Below the pieces are notes generated by a model. That model searched no databases, was not told where the DNA came from, and saw only the letters and a list, made by a program, of their open reading frames with translations. This document shows, in pieces, positions 10,759 through 23,229 of a DNA stretch of 32,818 bases (position 1 is the stretch's first letter; each line of letters begins with the position of its first letter). The stretch covers positions 1 through 32,818 of the forward strand of contig JACSSB010000350.1 of assembly GCA_014879435.1 (NCBI GenBank). Reading direction: 5' to 3'. The position numbers and the translations under genes are program-made. The stretch is from Phycisphaerales bacterium (lineage in GTDB: Bacteria > Pseudomonadota > Gammaproteobacteria > Competibacterales > Competibacteraceae).

Positions 10759-11450
10759 TCAAGGCCATTACCTTCGATCTGGACGATACGCTGTGGGATA
10801 TCTGGCCAGTGGTCGAACGTGCCGAACGCTTGCTACACGACTGGCTGGCAGTGCACTACCCGCGTATTGCAGCGCGATTCACGCCATTGGAACTGCGGGA
10901 ATTGGCGGACGAAGTGAGTTTGAACTGGCCGGAAATCGCGCACGATCGCACTCAGCTGCGCAAGGAAGCGCTACGGCTGGCGGCGACACGAACGGATTAT
11001 TCCGAATTTGATGTGGAAAGCGCGTTCGCGGTGTTCTTTGCCACCCGCAATGCCGTAGAACCGTTCGCTGAGGTGCGCCCGGTCCTGGAACGGCTGACGC
11101 GACGTTATACCCTAGCTTCACTGTCCAACGGCAACGCCGATGTGCGCTTGATCGGCCTGGATGATCTGTTCGCTTTCTCACTCAATGCCATCGAGGTCGG
11201 TGCGGCCAAACCCGAACCGCGTATGTTCGAACTAGCCTGTCACCGACTGGCGGTAGAACCGAAACAAATCGTTCATGTCGGCGATGATCCCGAACACGAT
11301 GTTTTAGGCGCGGCCCAAGTCGGTTTCCACACGGTCTGGATCAACCGCGACGGGCGACCCTGGCCCGGTGGACGGCGGGCGGAAGCAGAAATCAGTCGTT
11401 TGACCGAGCTGGAAGAGGTGCTAATGATGTGGGAAGACGGCGTTTCCTAA
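10755..11450 (+). CDS. HAD-IA family hydrolase, YigB-like phosphatase
   Basis: ITFDLDDTLWD, LASLSNGNADVRLIGLDDLFAFSLNAIEVGAAKPEPRMF, IVHVGDDPEHDVLGAAQVGFHTVWINR; ATGA overlap with the metZ stop. Confidence 0.85.
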   Translation: MIKAITFDLDDTLWDIWPVVERAERLLHDWLAVHYPRIAARFTPLELRELADEVSLNWPEIAHDRTQLRKEALRLAATRTDYSEFDVESAFAVFFATRNAVEPFAEVRPVLERLTRRYTLASLSNGNADVRLIGLDDLFAFSLNAIEVGAAKPEPRMFELACHRLAVEPKQIVHVGDDPEHDVLGAAQVGFHTVWINRDGRPWPGGRRAEAEISRLTELEEVLMMWEDGVS

Positions 11451-11473
11451 TTCATTTTTCTAGGCCACGTTGC

Positions 11474-12211
11474 TCACCAAGGAATCGGCTGGCCATCGCG
11501 GAAGAAGCCACCAGTCGGGCCATCGTCTGGCAGCGTAGCGGCCCAAACGATACCAGCCGCACCTTCCTCTATGGTCCGCTCGGCGCCAGGACCACCCATT
11601 TCGGTACGCACCCAACCCGGACACACCGAATTGACCAGAATATTATATTCTTGAGTCTCGGCCGCCAGGATGCGCGTTAGTGCGTTCAACGCAGTCTTGG
11701 AAATCCGATAGGCCGGAGATCGACCCTCCATCTCGCTCAACTGCCCCATACCACTGGAAACATTGACGATGCGGCCATGCTGTTGCTGCTTCATCAGTGG
11801 CACCAATTCCTGTGCCAGCAACAACGGACCATACAGATTCGTTTTCAGCGTCATCGTCAATGCCTCCGAGCTGGCATTGAACACGCTGGAACTATTCGCA
11901 TCCTCGGTACCATACCGGTCGAGAAAAACGCCAGCATTGTTGACCAAGACATCGACGCGGCCACAACGACTGTAAATAAAGGCACCCAATTCGACGATAC
12001 TGTTTTCCGAGGTCACATCCAGTGGCTGAAACAATACATCCAGCCCCTCGGCCAATAATTTTTCCAGAACCATTTGGCCCTTGCCCGCATTGCGACAGGT
12101 GAGTACCACACGAAAGTTGCGCTTAGCCAATTGCCGGGCCGTTTCCAGACCCAATCCACGGTTGGCGCCCGTCACCACTGCCACGGGCGAGGCGTTTTTA
12201 GCGGTTAACAT
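11474..12211 (-). CDS. SDR family NAD(P)-dependent oxidoreductase
   Basis: VVTGANRGLGLETARQLAKRNFRVVLTCRN, DVLVNNAGVFLD, IVNVSSGMGQL, YRISKTALNALTR (catalytic YxxxK). Confidence 0.92.
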   Translation of the reverse strand: MLTAKNASPVAVVTGANRGLGLETARQLAKRNFRVVLTCRNAGKGQMVLEKLLAEGLDVLFQPLDVTSENSIVELGAFIYSRCGRVDVLVNNAGVFLDRYGTEDANSSSVFNASSEALTMTLKTNLYGPLLLAQELVPLMKQQQHGRIVNVSSGMGQLSEMEGRSPAYRISKTALNALTRILAAETQEYNILVNSVCPGWVRTEMGGPGAERTIEEGAAGIVWAATLPDDGPTGGFFRDGQPIPW

Positions 12212-12374
12212 AAGATGCTCCTCTCCAATCCAGCCTCGTTTGTTGCTAAAACAACACTAGCTGTTGTAAATCTTAACAGCATCTATCCGCTAAGAAAAAC
12301 AAAAACCTATGGCATCGGCGAGTGGACTGGCCACAATAAGCATTATCGCTTTGTGCCGCATCATTAAAACCATT

Positions 12375-12402
12375 AAAAAAGGGCGCATAACGCGCCCCTT
12401 TT
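12375..12402 (-). terminator. Intrinsic terminator downstream of lpd
   Basis: GGGCGC (12381-12386) / GCGCCC (12392-12397) stem, 5-nt loop; on the minus strand it is followed by TTTTTT. Sits about 20 nt after the lpd stop. Confidence 0.8.
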
Positions 12403-12419
12403 CTTGTAAATAAAACGAT

Positions 12420-13953
<1,534 letters not shown>

Positions 13954-13984
13954 CGTAACCCAGATATCCGATCTCTGTCCCGCC

Positions 13985-15259
13985 TTAGACGTTCAGAATC
14001 AGTCGGGCTGGGTCCTCGATGCATTCCTTGACGGTTACCAGGAAAGTGACGGCCTCACGCCCATCGATGATACGGTGATCGTAGGAATGGGCCACGTACA
14101 TCATCGGTCGAATCACGACCTGACCGTTCTCCGCGACTGGACGATCTTTGGTGGCATGCATACCCAGAATACCGCTTTGCGGCGGATTGAGAATCGGGGT
14201 AGACATCAACGAGCCAAACACCCCACCGTTGGTGATGGTGAAAGTTCCGCCAGTCATATCCTCAACGGTCAAGGTTCCTTCTTTCGCCTTCTTGCCAAAT
14301 TCGCCAATGGCCTTTTCAATCTCGGCCAGGCTCATTTGATCGACGTCACGCAGGATCGGTACCACCAAGCCACGCGGCGAAGACACCGCAATACCGATGT
14401 CATAATAACCGTGATAAATGATGTCGTTGCCGTCGATGGAACCGTTGACCGCCGGATAGCGCTTGAGCGCTTCGATCACCGCCTTGACGAAAAAGCCCAT
14501 AAAGCCCAGGCGCACACCGTGCTTTTTCTCGAAATCATCCTTGTAGCGGTTGCGCAGATCCATCACCGGCTTCATGTTGATTTCGTTGAAGGTCGTCAAC
14601 ATCGCGGTGCTGTTTTTAGCCATCAACAGCCGCTCGGCGATGCGGGCACGTAACCGAGTCATCGGTACCCGCTGTTCCAGGCGACCGTGTGCGTCAGGCA
14701 GTACGGGCACATTCCCAGACGGCACGGGAGCCACTTTTGCAGACGACACAGGGGCAGGCGCGGAAACCGAGGCCGAAGCAGTCGAAACAGGCTGAGCTGG
14801 CTGCCCTCCTTCCAGGAAAGCCAAGACATCGGCCTTGGTGACTCGGCCGCTACGCCCGCTACCCGCCACCTTGCTAATATCCAGATGATGCTCGGCGATC
14901 AGCCGTCGCACGGCTGGACTCAAACCGCTCATGCTCTCTTCAGTGGAGGATGCTGCGGGCGCGCTGGATGACGCAGAGGCGGTGGGCGCAGGGGCAGCAG
15001 CGGTTTCGGTCTGACTGGCCGCATCCGCTTCCAAAATTGCGATCACTTCGCCGGTGGTAACGACATCACCTTCCTGTCGCAAGATTTCACCGAGTACGCC
15101 GTCCACCGGCGCCGGGATATCGAGCACCACCTTATCGGTTTCCAGATCCACCAGATTCTCGCCCCGCTTTACCGCCTCCCCTGGTTTTTTCCTCCAGTTA
15201 ACAAGCGTGCCGTCGGTCACGGATTCAGGCAGAGTAGGAACTTTCACTTCGATGGTCAT
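13985..15259 (-). CDS. sucB: Dihydrolipoyllysine-residue succinyltransferase (E2 of 2-oxoglutarate dehydrogenase)
   Basis: Lipoyl motif [19 protein letters not shown]3-binding domain [32 protein letters not shown], catalytic [15 protein letters not shown]. Confidence 0.97.
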   Translation of the reverse strand: MTIEVKVPTLPESVTDGTLVNWRKKPGEAVKRGENLVDLETDKVVLDIPAPVDGVLGEILRQEGDVVTTGEVIAILEADAASQTETAAAPAPTASASSSAPAASSTEESMSGLSPAVRRLIAEHHLDISKVAGSGRSGRVTKADVLAFLEGGQPAQPVSTASASVSAPAPVSSAKVAPVPSGNVPVLPDAHGRLEQRVPMTRLRARIAERLLMAKNSTAMLTTFNEINMKPVMDLRNRYKDDFEKKHGVRLGFMGFFVKAVIEALKRYPAVNGSIDGNDIIYHGYYDIGIAVSSPRGLVVPILRDVDQMSLAEIEKAIGEFGKKAKEGTLTVEDMTGGTFTITNGGVFGSLMSTPILNPPQSGILGMHATKDRPVAENGQVVIRPMMYVAHSYDHRIIDGREAVTFLVTVKECIEDPARLILNV

Positions 15260-15310
15260 GTTTTTTATTCCATTGATTTCCGGGTCGTTATTCGATCTGG
15301 ATACCAGCGG

Positions 15311-18139
15311 TTACTGGCCCAGGGCCTCGCTGACAAGCTGTTGTTGCTGCTCGACGTGAACACCGTAATAGCCCACGGCCGGCGAGGCCGAATGCGGGCG
15401 GCCGGCGTAGCGAATCTTGAGGTGGGAAGGCAAGCCCCGCTCCAAGTGGTGTAACGTCTCAAACCAGGCACCTTGGTTGTGGGGTTCTTCCTGACACCAA
15501 ACGAGATCCTTAAGATGAGGATAACGATTGATTTCAGCGTTATAGAGGGTCTGCGGGAATGGATAAAGCTGCTCAATGCGGATGATGGCAACATGCTCCA
15601 GCTTACGCTCGCGACGAGCTTCCAACAGATCGTAGAAAACTTTGCCACTGCACGCGACCAGCCGCGTGATCTTCTCTGGATCGTGCGAATCGATTTCTGG
15701 AATGATCTCTTGAAAATGACCCTCGGTCAGATCTTCCAGACTGTTTATCGCCAACCGATGCCGCAGCAGGCTCTTTGGACTCATCACGATCAACGGCTTG
15801 CGGAAGGTACGCAGCATTTGTCGCCGCAGCATGTGGAAACACTGTGCTGGAGTCGAAGGCACCACGACTTGCATATTACGCTCGGCGCACAGTTGCAGGT
15901 AACGCTCCAATCGGGCCGAAGAATGCTCTGGCCCTTGGCCTTCATAGCCGTGCGGCAGCAGCATCACCAACCCGCAGATCCGATCCCATTTGGTTTGGCC
16001 GGAAGAGATAAACTGATCGACCACCACCTGAGCGCCATTGGCGAAATCACCGAACTGCCCTTCCCAAACAATCAAACCGTTTGGCTCAGCGGTGGCGTAG
16101 CCGTATTCGAACGCCAGTATCGCCTCCTCAGAGAGAATCGAGTCGATCACCATGAAGGTCGGTTGATCGGCATACAGATGCATCAACGGGATGTAACTGG
16201 AGCCGTCTTTCTGATTATGTAGCACCGCATGGCGGTGGAAGAAGGTGCCACGCCCACAGTCCTGACCGGAAATCCGTACCTGATAGCCTCCCTGAAGCAA
16301 GGAGGCGTAGGCTAGATTCTCAGCGAATCCCCAATCCACGGGCAGCGCCCCAGCCGCCATCTTGCGCCGGTCGTCCATGATCTTGGCGACGCGGGGATGC
16401 ATCTCAAAACCTTCCGGTAGTCTGAGCAAGCGGTCGCTTAGATCGCGGATAGCCTCCAACGGCAAGGAGGTATCGACGGAAAGACTCCAGTCTTCATGCT
16501 TGAACGCCGACCAGTCAATCGAATAAGGCCCAGTAATCGGAGGCTGTGTTGGCCGCGACACCTGACGACCCGCATCGAGGTCATCACGGTACTTGGTCTG
16601 CATATCGTGGAAGTCGGCTTCGGTGATCACCCCCTCGCCGATCAATTTTTCGGCATACAAGGTGGCAATGGTCTTACGCGCCCGGATCTTCTTGTACATC
16701 ATCGGCTGGGTGGTGGCAGGCTCATCGGCCTCGTTATGGCCCAGTCGACGGTAGCAGATCATATCGATGACCACATCTTTGTTGAAGGCCATCCGATATT
16801 CGAGTGCCAGCCGGGTGACGAACAGCACCGCCTCGGGATCATCGCCGTTCACATGGAAGATCGGTGCTTGCACCATCTTGGCGATGTCGGTGCAATACAG
16901 CGCCGAACGCGTGTCCAGCGGATTGCTGGTAGTGAAACCGATCTGATTGTTGATCACAATGTGTATGGTGCCGCCGGTACGGTAACCGCGTACCTGCGAG
17001 AACTGGAAAGTTTCCATGTTCACGCCCTGACCGGCGAAGGCAGCGTCACCATGAATCAACACCGGCATCACCGCATTCAGCGGTGGAAATTCTGCACCCG
17101 GTGGACGACGGCGCTCCATACGCGCACGCACCGAACCTTCGACCACCGGATTGACGATTTCCAGATGCGAGGGATTGAAGGCCAATGCCAAATGCAACAG
17201 ACCGCCGGAGGTTGCTACATCCGAGGAAAAACCCAAGTGATATTTCACGTCGCCGGTGCTACCGACCCGCCGCTTCCCCTCGAATTCGTCGAATAATTCG
17301 CTGGGTGCTTTGCCGATGATGTTGACCAAGACATTGAGTCGACCACGATGGGCCATACCGACTACGATTTCTTGGACTCCTTGAGCACCAGCCAATTGGA
17401 CGATTTCGTCCATCATCGGAATCAGGCTGTCGCCCCCTTCCAACGAAAAACGCTTCTGGCCCACGTAACGGGTGTGCAGATAGCGCTCCAACCCTTCGGC
17501 GGCCACCAGCCAGTGCAGCAACTGGCGGCGATCCTCACTGCTCAGCTCCAGTCGGGCGCGCTGCCCCTCCAGTCGCTTTTGGATCCAGCGCTTCTCGGAA
17601 GTCTCGTTGATATGCATATATTCCGAACCGATGGTGCCGACATAAACGTCGTGCACCAAGTCCAGAATCTCGCGCAGCGACCACTGCGATGGAGCCATCA
17701 GTGAACCGGTATTGAACAAAGTGCCCATATCGGCCTCACTGAGACCATGGTAACCCGGTTCCAGCTCAGGAACCGGCGGACGCTCGCGTAACTGCAGCGG
17801 ATCGAGATTGGCGGCCTTATGCCCACGGGTGCGATAGGCGTTGATAATACGTAGCACCGAAGCCTGCTTTTCGGCAGCAGCAGGATTGTAAGTCTGTACC
17901 CGTGCCACGCCGGTCTGCTGTGGCTGTAAGGCCAGTTGGGCAAAGGAATCGCGGATCGGGCCGTGCGCGACGTCGCGGGCACCTTGACCCTGCGCTTGGA
18001 AATCACGGAAATACTGCCGCCAGTTTTCGCTGACCGATTCTGGATCGCTCAGGAAACTTTCGTACAGATCCTCGATAAACGCCGCATTACCGCCAAACAG
18101 GGGGGAACTTTGGCGAAACTGCTCGATAAGTGTGCTCAT
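15311..18139 (-). CDS. sucA: 2-oxoglutarate dehydrogenase E1 component
   Basis: 942 aa; GMAHRGRLNVLVNIIGK, HGDAAFAGQGVNMETFQFSQVRGYRTGGTIHIVINNQIGFTT, LPHGYEGQGPEHSSARLERYLQLC. Confidence 0.98.
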   Translation of the reverse strand: MSTLIEQFRQSSPLFGGNAAFIEDLYESFLSDPESVSENWRQYFRDFQAQGQGARDVAHGPIRDSFAQLALQPQQTGVARVQTYNPAAAEKQASVLRIINAYRTRGHKAANLDPLQLRERPPVPELEPGYHGLSEADMGTLFNTGSLMAPSQWSLREILDLVHDVYVGTIGSEYMHINETSEKRWIQKRLEGQRARLELSSEDRRQLLHWLVAAEGLERYLHTRYVGQKRFSLEGGDSLIPMMDEIVQLAGAQGVQEIVVGMAHRGRLNVLVNIIGKAPSELFDEFEGKRRVGSTGDVKYHLGFSSDVATSGGLLHLALAFNPSHLEIVNPVVEGSVRARMERRRPPGAEFPPLNAVMPVLIHGDAAFAGQGVNMETFQFSQVRGYRTGGTIHIVINNQIGFTTSNPLDTRSALYCTDIAKMVQAPIFHVNGDDPEAVLFVTRLALEYRMAFNKDVVIDMICYRRLGHNEADEPATTQPMMYKKIRARKTIATLYAEKLIGEGVITEADFHDMQTKYRDDLDAGRQVSRPTQPPITGPYSIDWSAFKHEDWSLSVDTSLPLEAIRDLSDRLLRLPEGFEMHPRVAKIMDDRRKMAAGALPVDWGFAENLAYASLLQGGYQVRISGQDCGRGTFFHRHAVLHNQKDGSSYIPLMHLYADQPTFMVIDSILSEEAILAFEYGYATAEPNGLIVWEGQFGDFANGAQVVVDQFISSGQTKWDRICGLVMLLPHGYEGQGPEHSSARLERYLQLCAERNMQVVVPSTPAQCFHMLRRQMLRTFRKPLIVMSPKSLLRHRLAINSLEDLTEGHFQEIIPEIDSHDPEKITRLVACSGKVFYDLLEARRERKLEHVAIIRIEQLYPFPQTLYNAEINRYPHLKDLVWCQEEPHNQGAWFETLHHLERGLPSHLKIRYAGRPHSASPAVGYYGVHVEQQQQLVSEALGQ

Positions 18140-18746
18140 TGATGGTCATCAACTCCCCGGTTCTCGTAAGGATTCCGGTCAAGGTTTGGCTTTTTGAGGT
18201 GGTTTTTCCTGGAATCTATGGAGTGGAAGCGCGCATACCGTGCGATATGTCTTCACCGGAGCGCGCGATGCCGGTACCTTGATCGCGTCAGGAACCGGAA
18301 AGACACCAGATAGGACAAGGTACGACCACACCAGTTTTGTCATTGCTTTCTGGCCTCAACCATTAATTTTGGTCGATCTGCCGAGGAACTGCCACATTCA
18401 TGGTAATAAACGGTGGGACGCACCGGGCAAAAAATAAGGCGAGTATCCACTTGGGTGTGGGCAGTTTCGAAGTGATCGGCGATTATACACGGTGATATCT
18501 GCACGGATAAACCTGTGATTAATTGTTTAAATTCACTATTCCCATGCGTTTGGCCTAGACCCACGGCCATTTCATGTCTCTCACCTGCGGCGGTCCGAAT
18601 CGCTTTCATAATTTTTGCTATGACAACAAGGCTGCTGTACATTTTCAAATGATGGCATCGTGAGTCATCGATGCCGGTATCGTGGTGGAAATCAGCGCAA
18701 GTCGCTTCCACCGCGCAGGTCCGGTTCCATTCAGGAGGAAATCGCG

Positions 18747-19172
18747 ATGGTCGCCACCAATTCGATCACGCAGGAAACGCCCGCGCCTTACCAACCCGCC
18801 GAAGGCGAGGAATATATGGGTAATGCACAACGGGCTTACTTCCGCCATGTGCTGCTGGACTGGAAGCAAAGCTTGCTGGATGAGGTCAATCGTACGGTTA
18901 ACCATATGCGGGATGAATCTTCCGCTTTCCCCGATCCCAACGACCGCGCCACCCAGGAAGAGGAGTTCAGCCTGGAGTTGCGCACGCGAGATCGAGAACG
19001 CAAGTTACTTAAGAAAATCAACGAAGCCTTAACTCAGATCGAAAGTGGCGATTACGGCTATTGTGAGACCTGCGGCGTGGAGATTGGATTACTGCGGATG
19101 CAGGCTCGCCCAACCGCCACTTTGTGTATTGACTGCAAAATGCTGGAGGAAATCCGCGAAAAGCAAGGATAG
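18747..19172 (+). CDS. dksA: RNA polymerase-binding transcription factor DksA
   Basis: EEYMGNAQRAYFRHVLLDWKQSLLDEVNRTVNHMRDESSAFPDPNDRATQEEEFSLELRTRDRERKLLKKI... and zinc finger CETCGVEIG...CIDCKMLEEIREKQ; AGGAGG SD upstream of ATG 18747. Confidence 0.97.
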   Translation: MVATNSITQETPAPYQPAEGEEYMGNAQRAYFRHVLLDWKQSLLDEVNRTVNHMRDESSAFPDPNDRATQEEEFSLELRTRDRERKLLKKINEALTQIESGDYGYCETCGVEIGLLRMQARPTATLCIDCKMLEEIREKQG

Positions 19173-19211
19173 CATCGCCAAATTTTGCTTAACCGGTCTC
19201 GCCCATCGCTC

Positions 19212-20150
19212 ATGTCCCGACGGTCGCTTGCTATCGACTTGACGGTGAATCGCGGTGGAATACGTGGTCGTTTCGCACCATCCCCAACCGGAGCGCTCCA
19301 CTTCGGTTCTTTGGTTGCTGCGCTCGCCAGTTTCCTGGAGGCGCGACAGAATCAGGGGACATGGTTGCTCCGCATCGAAGATATAGACGGACCTCGTGCC
19401 GAACCGGGCGCTACCGACGCTATCTTGCGCGCCCTGGATCGTCATGGTCTGCACTGGGACGAATCGGTGTGGTATCAGAGCCAACGACAGGATTGCTATC
19501 GGGAAACACTGGAGCGCCTACTACACCTTGATCTAGCCTATCCCTGCACCTGCACGCGACGAGAGCTTGCCAGCCATCCGATCCGTGCGCACGATGGCAG
19601 CCCGATTTATCCGGGCTACTGCCAAAACGGCGTCTGCCAACCGGGCCGTCCCGCTGCTATCCGTTTACGCGTCGCCAATACTCCCGTGGTATTCCAAGAT
19701 GCCCTACGCGGCCATCAGGAGCAGTGCCTGGAGCGAGAAGTGGGTGACTTCGTGATCCGTCGCGCTGATGGCTTGTTCGCCTATCAACTGGCCGTTGTGG
19801 TGGATGACGCGGCTCAAGGCATCACCCAAGTCGTGCGGGGTGGTGACTTACTGGACTCCACTCCTCGACAAATCTACCTGCAAAATCTGTTAAGCCTACC
19901 CACACCCACCTACGCGCACCTACCGGTCGCTCTCGATCAGCACGGGTACAAACTCAGCAAGCAAAGCGGAGCAGCCCCGCTTGATCTCGATCAACCAGGG
20001 TCCGCACTCTGGTCCGCTCTGCACTTCCTGGGCCAGAACCCACCGCCCGATCTGAACGGCGAACCGCCCACGACTATTCTGGCCTGGGCACATGCTCACT
20101 GGCGATTGGAACAGGTACCAGCGGTACCAGCGATGCCGATGCACCGCTAA
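19212..20150 (+). CDS. gluQ: Glutamyl-Q tRNA(Asp) synthetase
   Basis: RFAPSPTGALHFGSLVAALASFLEARQ, RIEDIDGPRAEPGA, zinc-site region YPCTCTRREL...YPGYCQNG, KLSKQSGA; conserved dksA-gluQ pairing. Start could also be 19185. Confidence 0.95.
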   Translation: MSRRSLAIDLTVNRGGIRGRFAPSPTGALHFGSLVAALASFLEARQNQGTWLLRIEDIDGPRAEPGATDAILRALDRHGLHWDESVWYQSQRQDCYRETLERLLHLDLAYPCTCTRRELASHPIRAHDGSPIYPGYCQNGVCQPGRPAAIRLRVANTPVVFQDALRGHQEQCLEREVGDFVIRRADGLFAYQLAVVVDDAAQGITQVVRGGDLLDSTPRQIYLQNLLSLPTPTYAHLPVALDQHGYKLSKQSGAAPLDLDQPGSALWSALHFLGQNPPPDLNGEPPTTILAWAHAHWRLEQVPAVPAMPMHR

Positions 20151-20332
20151 GGGTCACCGAACAATCAATGAACTCGCACCGGGTAGATTGACTCGAACCA
20201 GCGAGCTTCTAGACTTAAAAGCGATCAATTTCCCGAATGGCTCCGAGCGTACCCATTGATCTCCGCTCGCTGGCCACGGCTATCACCACCATCCCACTAC
20301 AACCTTATTCCCACCAAAGGAGCAACACGATT

Positions 20333-22270
20333 ATGTCCGAAAGCAAGGTCTATCCTGTACCTGCCGAAGTCGCCGCCCATGCCTGGATCAATAACGAGCA
20401 ATATCTACAAATGTATCAGCGCTCGGTTGACGATCCAGAAGGGTTCTGGGCAGAGCAGGCCAATCAGTTTCTCTCTTGGTTCAAGCCCTGGAACAAGGTG
20501 CTGGATTGGGATTTCACCAAGGGCTACATCCGTTGGTTCGATGGCGGCCAGATCAACGTCAGCTATAACTGCTTGGATCGCCATCTGGAGACCCGTGGCG
20601 ACCAAACCGCCATCATCTGGGAAGGCGACAGTCCCAACGAAGACAGGAAGATCACCTACAAACAATTGCACCAGGACGTTTGCAAGTTTGCCAATGCGCT
20701 AAAAAGCTTGGGCGTCAAGAAAGGGGATCGGGTCTGCATCTACATGCCGATGATTCCCGAAACCGCAGTCGCCATGCTGGCCTGTACCCGCATCGGTGCT
20801 GTTCACTCCATCGTATTCGGCGGCTTTTCGCCGGATTCGCTGAAGGATCGCATCATCGATGCCGAATGCAATGTCGTGATCACCTCCGACGAAGGCTTGC
20901 GCGGCGGCCGCAAGGTGCCGATGAAGGTCAACGCCGACAAGGCACTGCAAAGCACTCCCAGTGTGCAGAAGATGGTGGTGGTCAAGCGTACCGGCAGCAA
21001 CATCGCTTGGACCGAAGGCCGCGATGTTTGGTACCACGATCTGATGGCTCAGGCATCTGCCGACTGCCCGCCGGAACACCTGGATGCCGAAGATCCGCTG
21101 TTCATCCTCTACACCTCCGGTTCCACTGGCAAGCCCAAGGGCGTGCTGCACACCACCGGTGGCTATCTGCTGCACACGGCGATCACCCATAAGTACATCT
21201 TCGATTATCACGACGGCGATATCTACTGGTGTACCGCTGACGTGGGTTGGGTGACTGGCCATTCCTATATCGTTTACGGCCCGTTGGCCAACGGCGCCAC
21301 CACCCTCATGTTTGAAGGCATTCCGACCTTCCCGGATGCGGGTCGGTTCTGGCAGGTGGTCGATAAGCATCAGGTCAACATCTTCTACACCGCTCCGACC
21401 GCCATCCGCTCACTGATGCGCGAGGGCGAAGCTCCGGTCAAAGCGACTTCGCGTAAGAGCCTGCGCCTGCTGGGTTCGGTCGGCGAGCCGATCAACCCCG
21501 AAGCTTGGGAATGGTATTACCACAATGTCGGTGATGGACGCTGCCCCATCGTCGATACCTGGTGGCAAACCGAGACCGGCGGCATCCTGATCAGCCCATT
21601 GCCAGGCGCAACTCCCCTCAAGCCGGGTTCCGCCACCCGCCCGTTCTTTGGGGTATGTCCGGCTCTGGTGGATTCCGAAGGGAACTTCCTGGAAGGCGCG
21701 ACCGACGGCAATCTCGTCATCACCCGGCCCTGGCCGGGCATCATGCGCACGGTATACGGTGATCACCCGCGTTTCATCGAGACCTATTTCTCGATGTACA
21801 AGGGGTTGTATTTCACCGGTGACGGCGCACGCCGCGACGAAGATGGCTACTACTGGATCACCGGTCGGGTGGACGATGTGATCAACGTCTCCGGTCACCG
21901 CATGGGCACCGCCGAAGTCGAATCAGCGCTGGTGCTGCATCCAGCGGTCGCCGAAGCAGCAGTGGTCGGCTACCCGCACGATCTCAAGGGCCAAGGCATT
22001 TATGCCTACGTCACCCTGAAAGTCGGGATCGAACCGACCGAAGCCCTGCGCAAGGAACTGGTTGCCCATGTGCGCAAGGAAATCGGCCCGATTGCTACCC
22101 CAGACGTACTGCAATGGGCGCCCGGTCTGCCCAAGACGCGTTCCGGTAAGATCATGCGCCGCATCCTGCGTAAGATCGCTGCCAACGAAGTCGATCAGTT
22201 AGGCGATACTTCGACCTTGGCCGATCCAGGCGTAGTTACGGATCTGGTGGATAATCGTGCAGTTAAGTAA
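20333..22270 (+). CDS. acs: Acetyl-CoA synthetase
   Basis: [46 protein letters not shown]-terminal [21 protein letters not shown] at 20333 with AGGAG SD preferred over 20237. Confidence 0.96.
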   Translation: MSESKVYPVPAEVAAHAWINNEQYLQMYQRSVDDPEGFWAEQANQFLSWFKPWNKVLDWDFTKGYIRWFDGGQINVSYNCLDRHLETRGDQTAIIWEGDSPNEDRKITYKQLHQDVCKFANALKSLGVKKGDRVCIYMPMIPETAVAMLACTRIGAVHSIVFGGFSPDSLKDRIIDAECNVVITSDEGLRGGRKVPMKVNADKALQSTPSVQKMVVVKRTGSNIAWTEGRDVWYHDLMAQASADCPPEHLDAEDPLFILYTSGSTGKPKGVLHTTGGYLLHTAITHKYIFDYHDGDIYWCTADVGWVTGHSYIVYGPLANGATTLMFEGIPTFPDAGRFWQVVDKHQVNIFYTAPTAIRSLMREGEAPVKATSRKSLRLLGSVGEPINPEAWEWYYHNVGDGRCPIVDTWWQTETGGILISPLPGATPLKPGSATRPFFGVCPALVDSEGNFLEGATDGNLVITRPWPGIMRTVYGDHPRFIETYFSMYKGLYFTGDGARRDEDGYYWITGRVDDVINVSGHRMGTAEVESALVLHPAVAEAAVVGYPHDLKGQGIYAYVTLKVGIEPTEALRKELVAHVRKEIGPIATPDVLQWAPGLPKTRSGKIMRRILRKIAANEVDQLGDTSTLADPGVVTDLVDNRAVK

Positions 22271-22314
22271 CTCGTTATTTAACCAAGAATAATAATAACC
22301 ATCTAGCCAGCCTG

Positions 22315-22352
22315 AACCCGGCCCCTTTCAGCGAAAGGAGCCGGGTTTTTTT
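22315..22352 (+). terminator. Intrinsic terminator downstream of acs
   Basis: AACCCGGC-CCTTT ... AAAGG-A-GCCGGGTT followed by a T7 run; the T-run overlaps the stop codon of the convergent minus-strand gene. Confidence 0.88.
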
Positions 22353-23229
22353 ATGAAAGTGCAACTGCGCGACGTACACCCGTTTCGCTGATCCAAGCAT
22401 TGATCAGCCGTGCCGGAGTAATATCGAAATAGATATTGCGCACACTGACACCCGGCCAAGCCGGTACTTCTAATTCGCTCGATGCCATTTCTTCCAGCAC
22501 TGGCGGCGCCTCGCCTGCGGCACGTTGCTTGAAACTCTCACAGCAGACATAGAAAGGCACACCGTACTCACGCGCTGCCAGCGCCAACAGCACGGTCCCG
22601 GCTTTGTTGACGACTGAACCATCACTCAACAGGCTATCAGCACCGACCAACACCCCATCCGCCTGACCAACGAACACCCCCATTTGCGCATCGGTGATGT
22701 ACGTAGTCGGCACGTTCCAGGTCGAGAGTCGTTCCACCACTCGGCGCCCCTCAATCAGCGGCCGCGACTCGGTCACGATCATCTGCAAGCCCTGATCTTT
22801 GAGCAAACGACAGGTTTCGAGCACCGTCGAACTGAGACTGTGTGTCATCAGCGTGCGCCCAGGACCGAGCCAATGGGCGGCATGCACGGCACAATCGCTC
22901 ACCGCCTGGCGGGATAGCGCAACCAAGGCGGTGGCCCGTTCGACGGCGAACCGACGGAGCCAATCCAAATCCAAATCCCCATCGGCCACACTCATTTCCG
23001 CCCGCCAGCGCCGCAGCAGATGACCCACCGGCGCCATGCTGGGCCGGGTCATCGCCAACTCAGCAGCCAGGGCCAACAGATATTGTCTGAATTCGACACC
23101 ATCGGTGGCTGGCAAAATCTTCGCCGCCTCCGCTAGGATCGTCAGGCAGCGGCGAGCCAATTCGCTGGCACCATGAACACGATCGCCACGAATTTCGGCA
23201 ATTTCACGGTTGAATTGTGAGAGGTTCAT
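22351..23229 (-). CDS. eIF-2B alpha/beta/delta / ribose-1,5-bisphosphate isomerase-like family protein
   Basis: MTHSLSSTVLETCRLLKDQGLQMIVTESRPLIEGRRVVERLSTWNVPTTYITDAQMGVFVGQADGVLVGADSLLSDGSVVNKAGTVLLALAAREYGVPFYVCCESFK matches the aIF-2B/MtnA-like C-terminal domain pattern. Confidence 0.8.
   Translation of the reverse strand: MNLSQFNREIAEIRGDRVHGASELARRCLTILAEAAKILPATDGVEFRQYLLALAAELAMTRPSMAPVGHLLRRWRAEMSVADGDLDLDWLRRFAVERATALVALSRQAVSDCAVHAAHWLGPGRTLMTHSLSSTVLETCRLLKDQGLQMIVTESRPLIEGRRVVERLSTWNVPTTYITDAQMGVFVGQADGVLVGADSLLSDGSVVNKAGTVLLALAAREYGVPFYVCCESFKQRAAGEAPPVLEEMASSELEVPAWPGVSVRNIYFDITPARLINAWISETGVRRAVALS

Noticed and set aside
16496-17296. 266-aa plus-strand ORF antisense to sucA
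   Set aside because: sucA frame is unambiguous; antisense ORF lacks recognisable motifs and is typical of shadow ORFs in GC-rich genes.
18240-18711. Small ORFs (65 aa plus, 123 aa minus) between sucA and dksA
   Set aside because: No recognisable motifs and they overlap each other; judged spurious.
20190-20205. tRNA T-arm-like sequence on the minus strand (GCTGGTTCGAGTC)
   Set aside because: The 3' side of the T-stem (CAATC) does not pair with GCTGG, and I could not place acceptor, D or anticodon stems around it; treated as chance.
20699-21370. 223-aa minus-strand ORF antisense to acs
   Set aside because: Shadow ORF opposite strongly conserved acs motifs.
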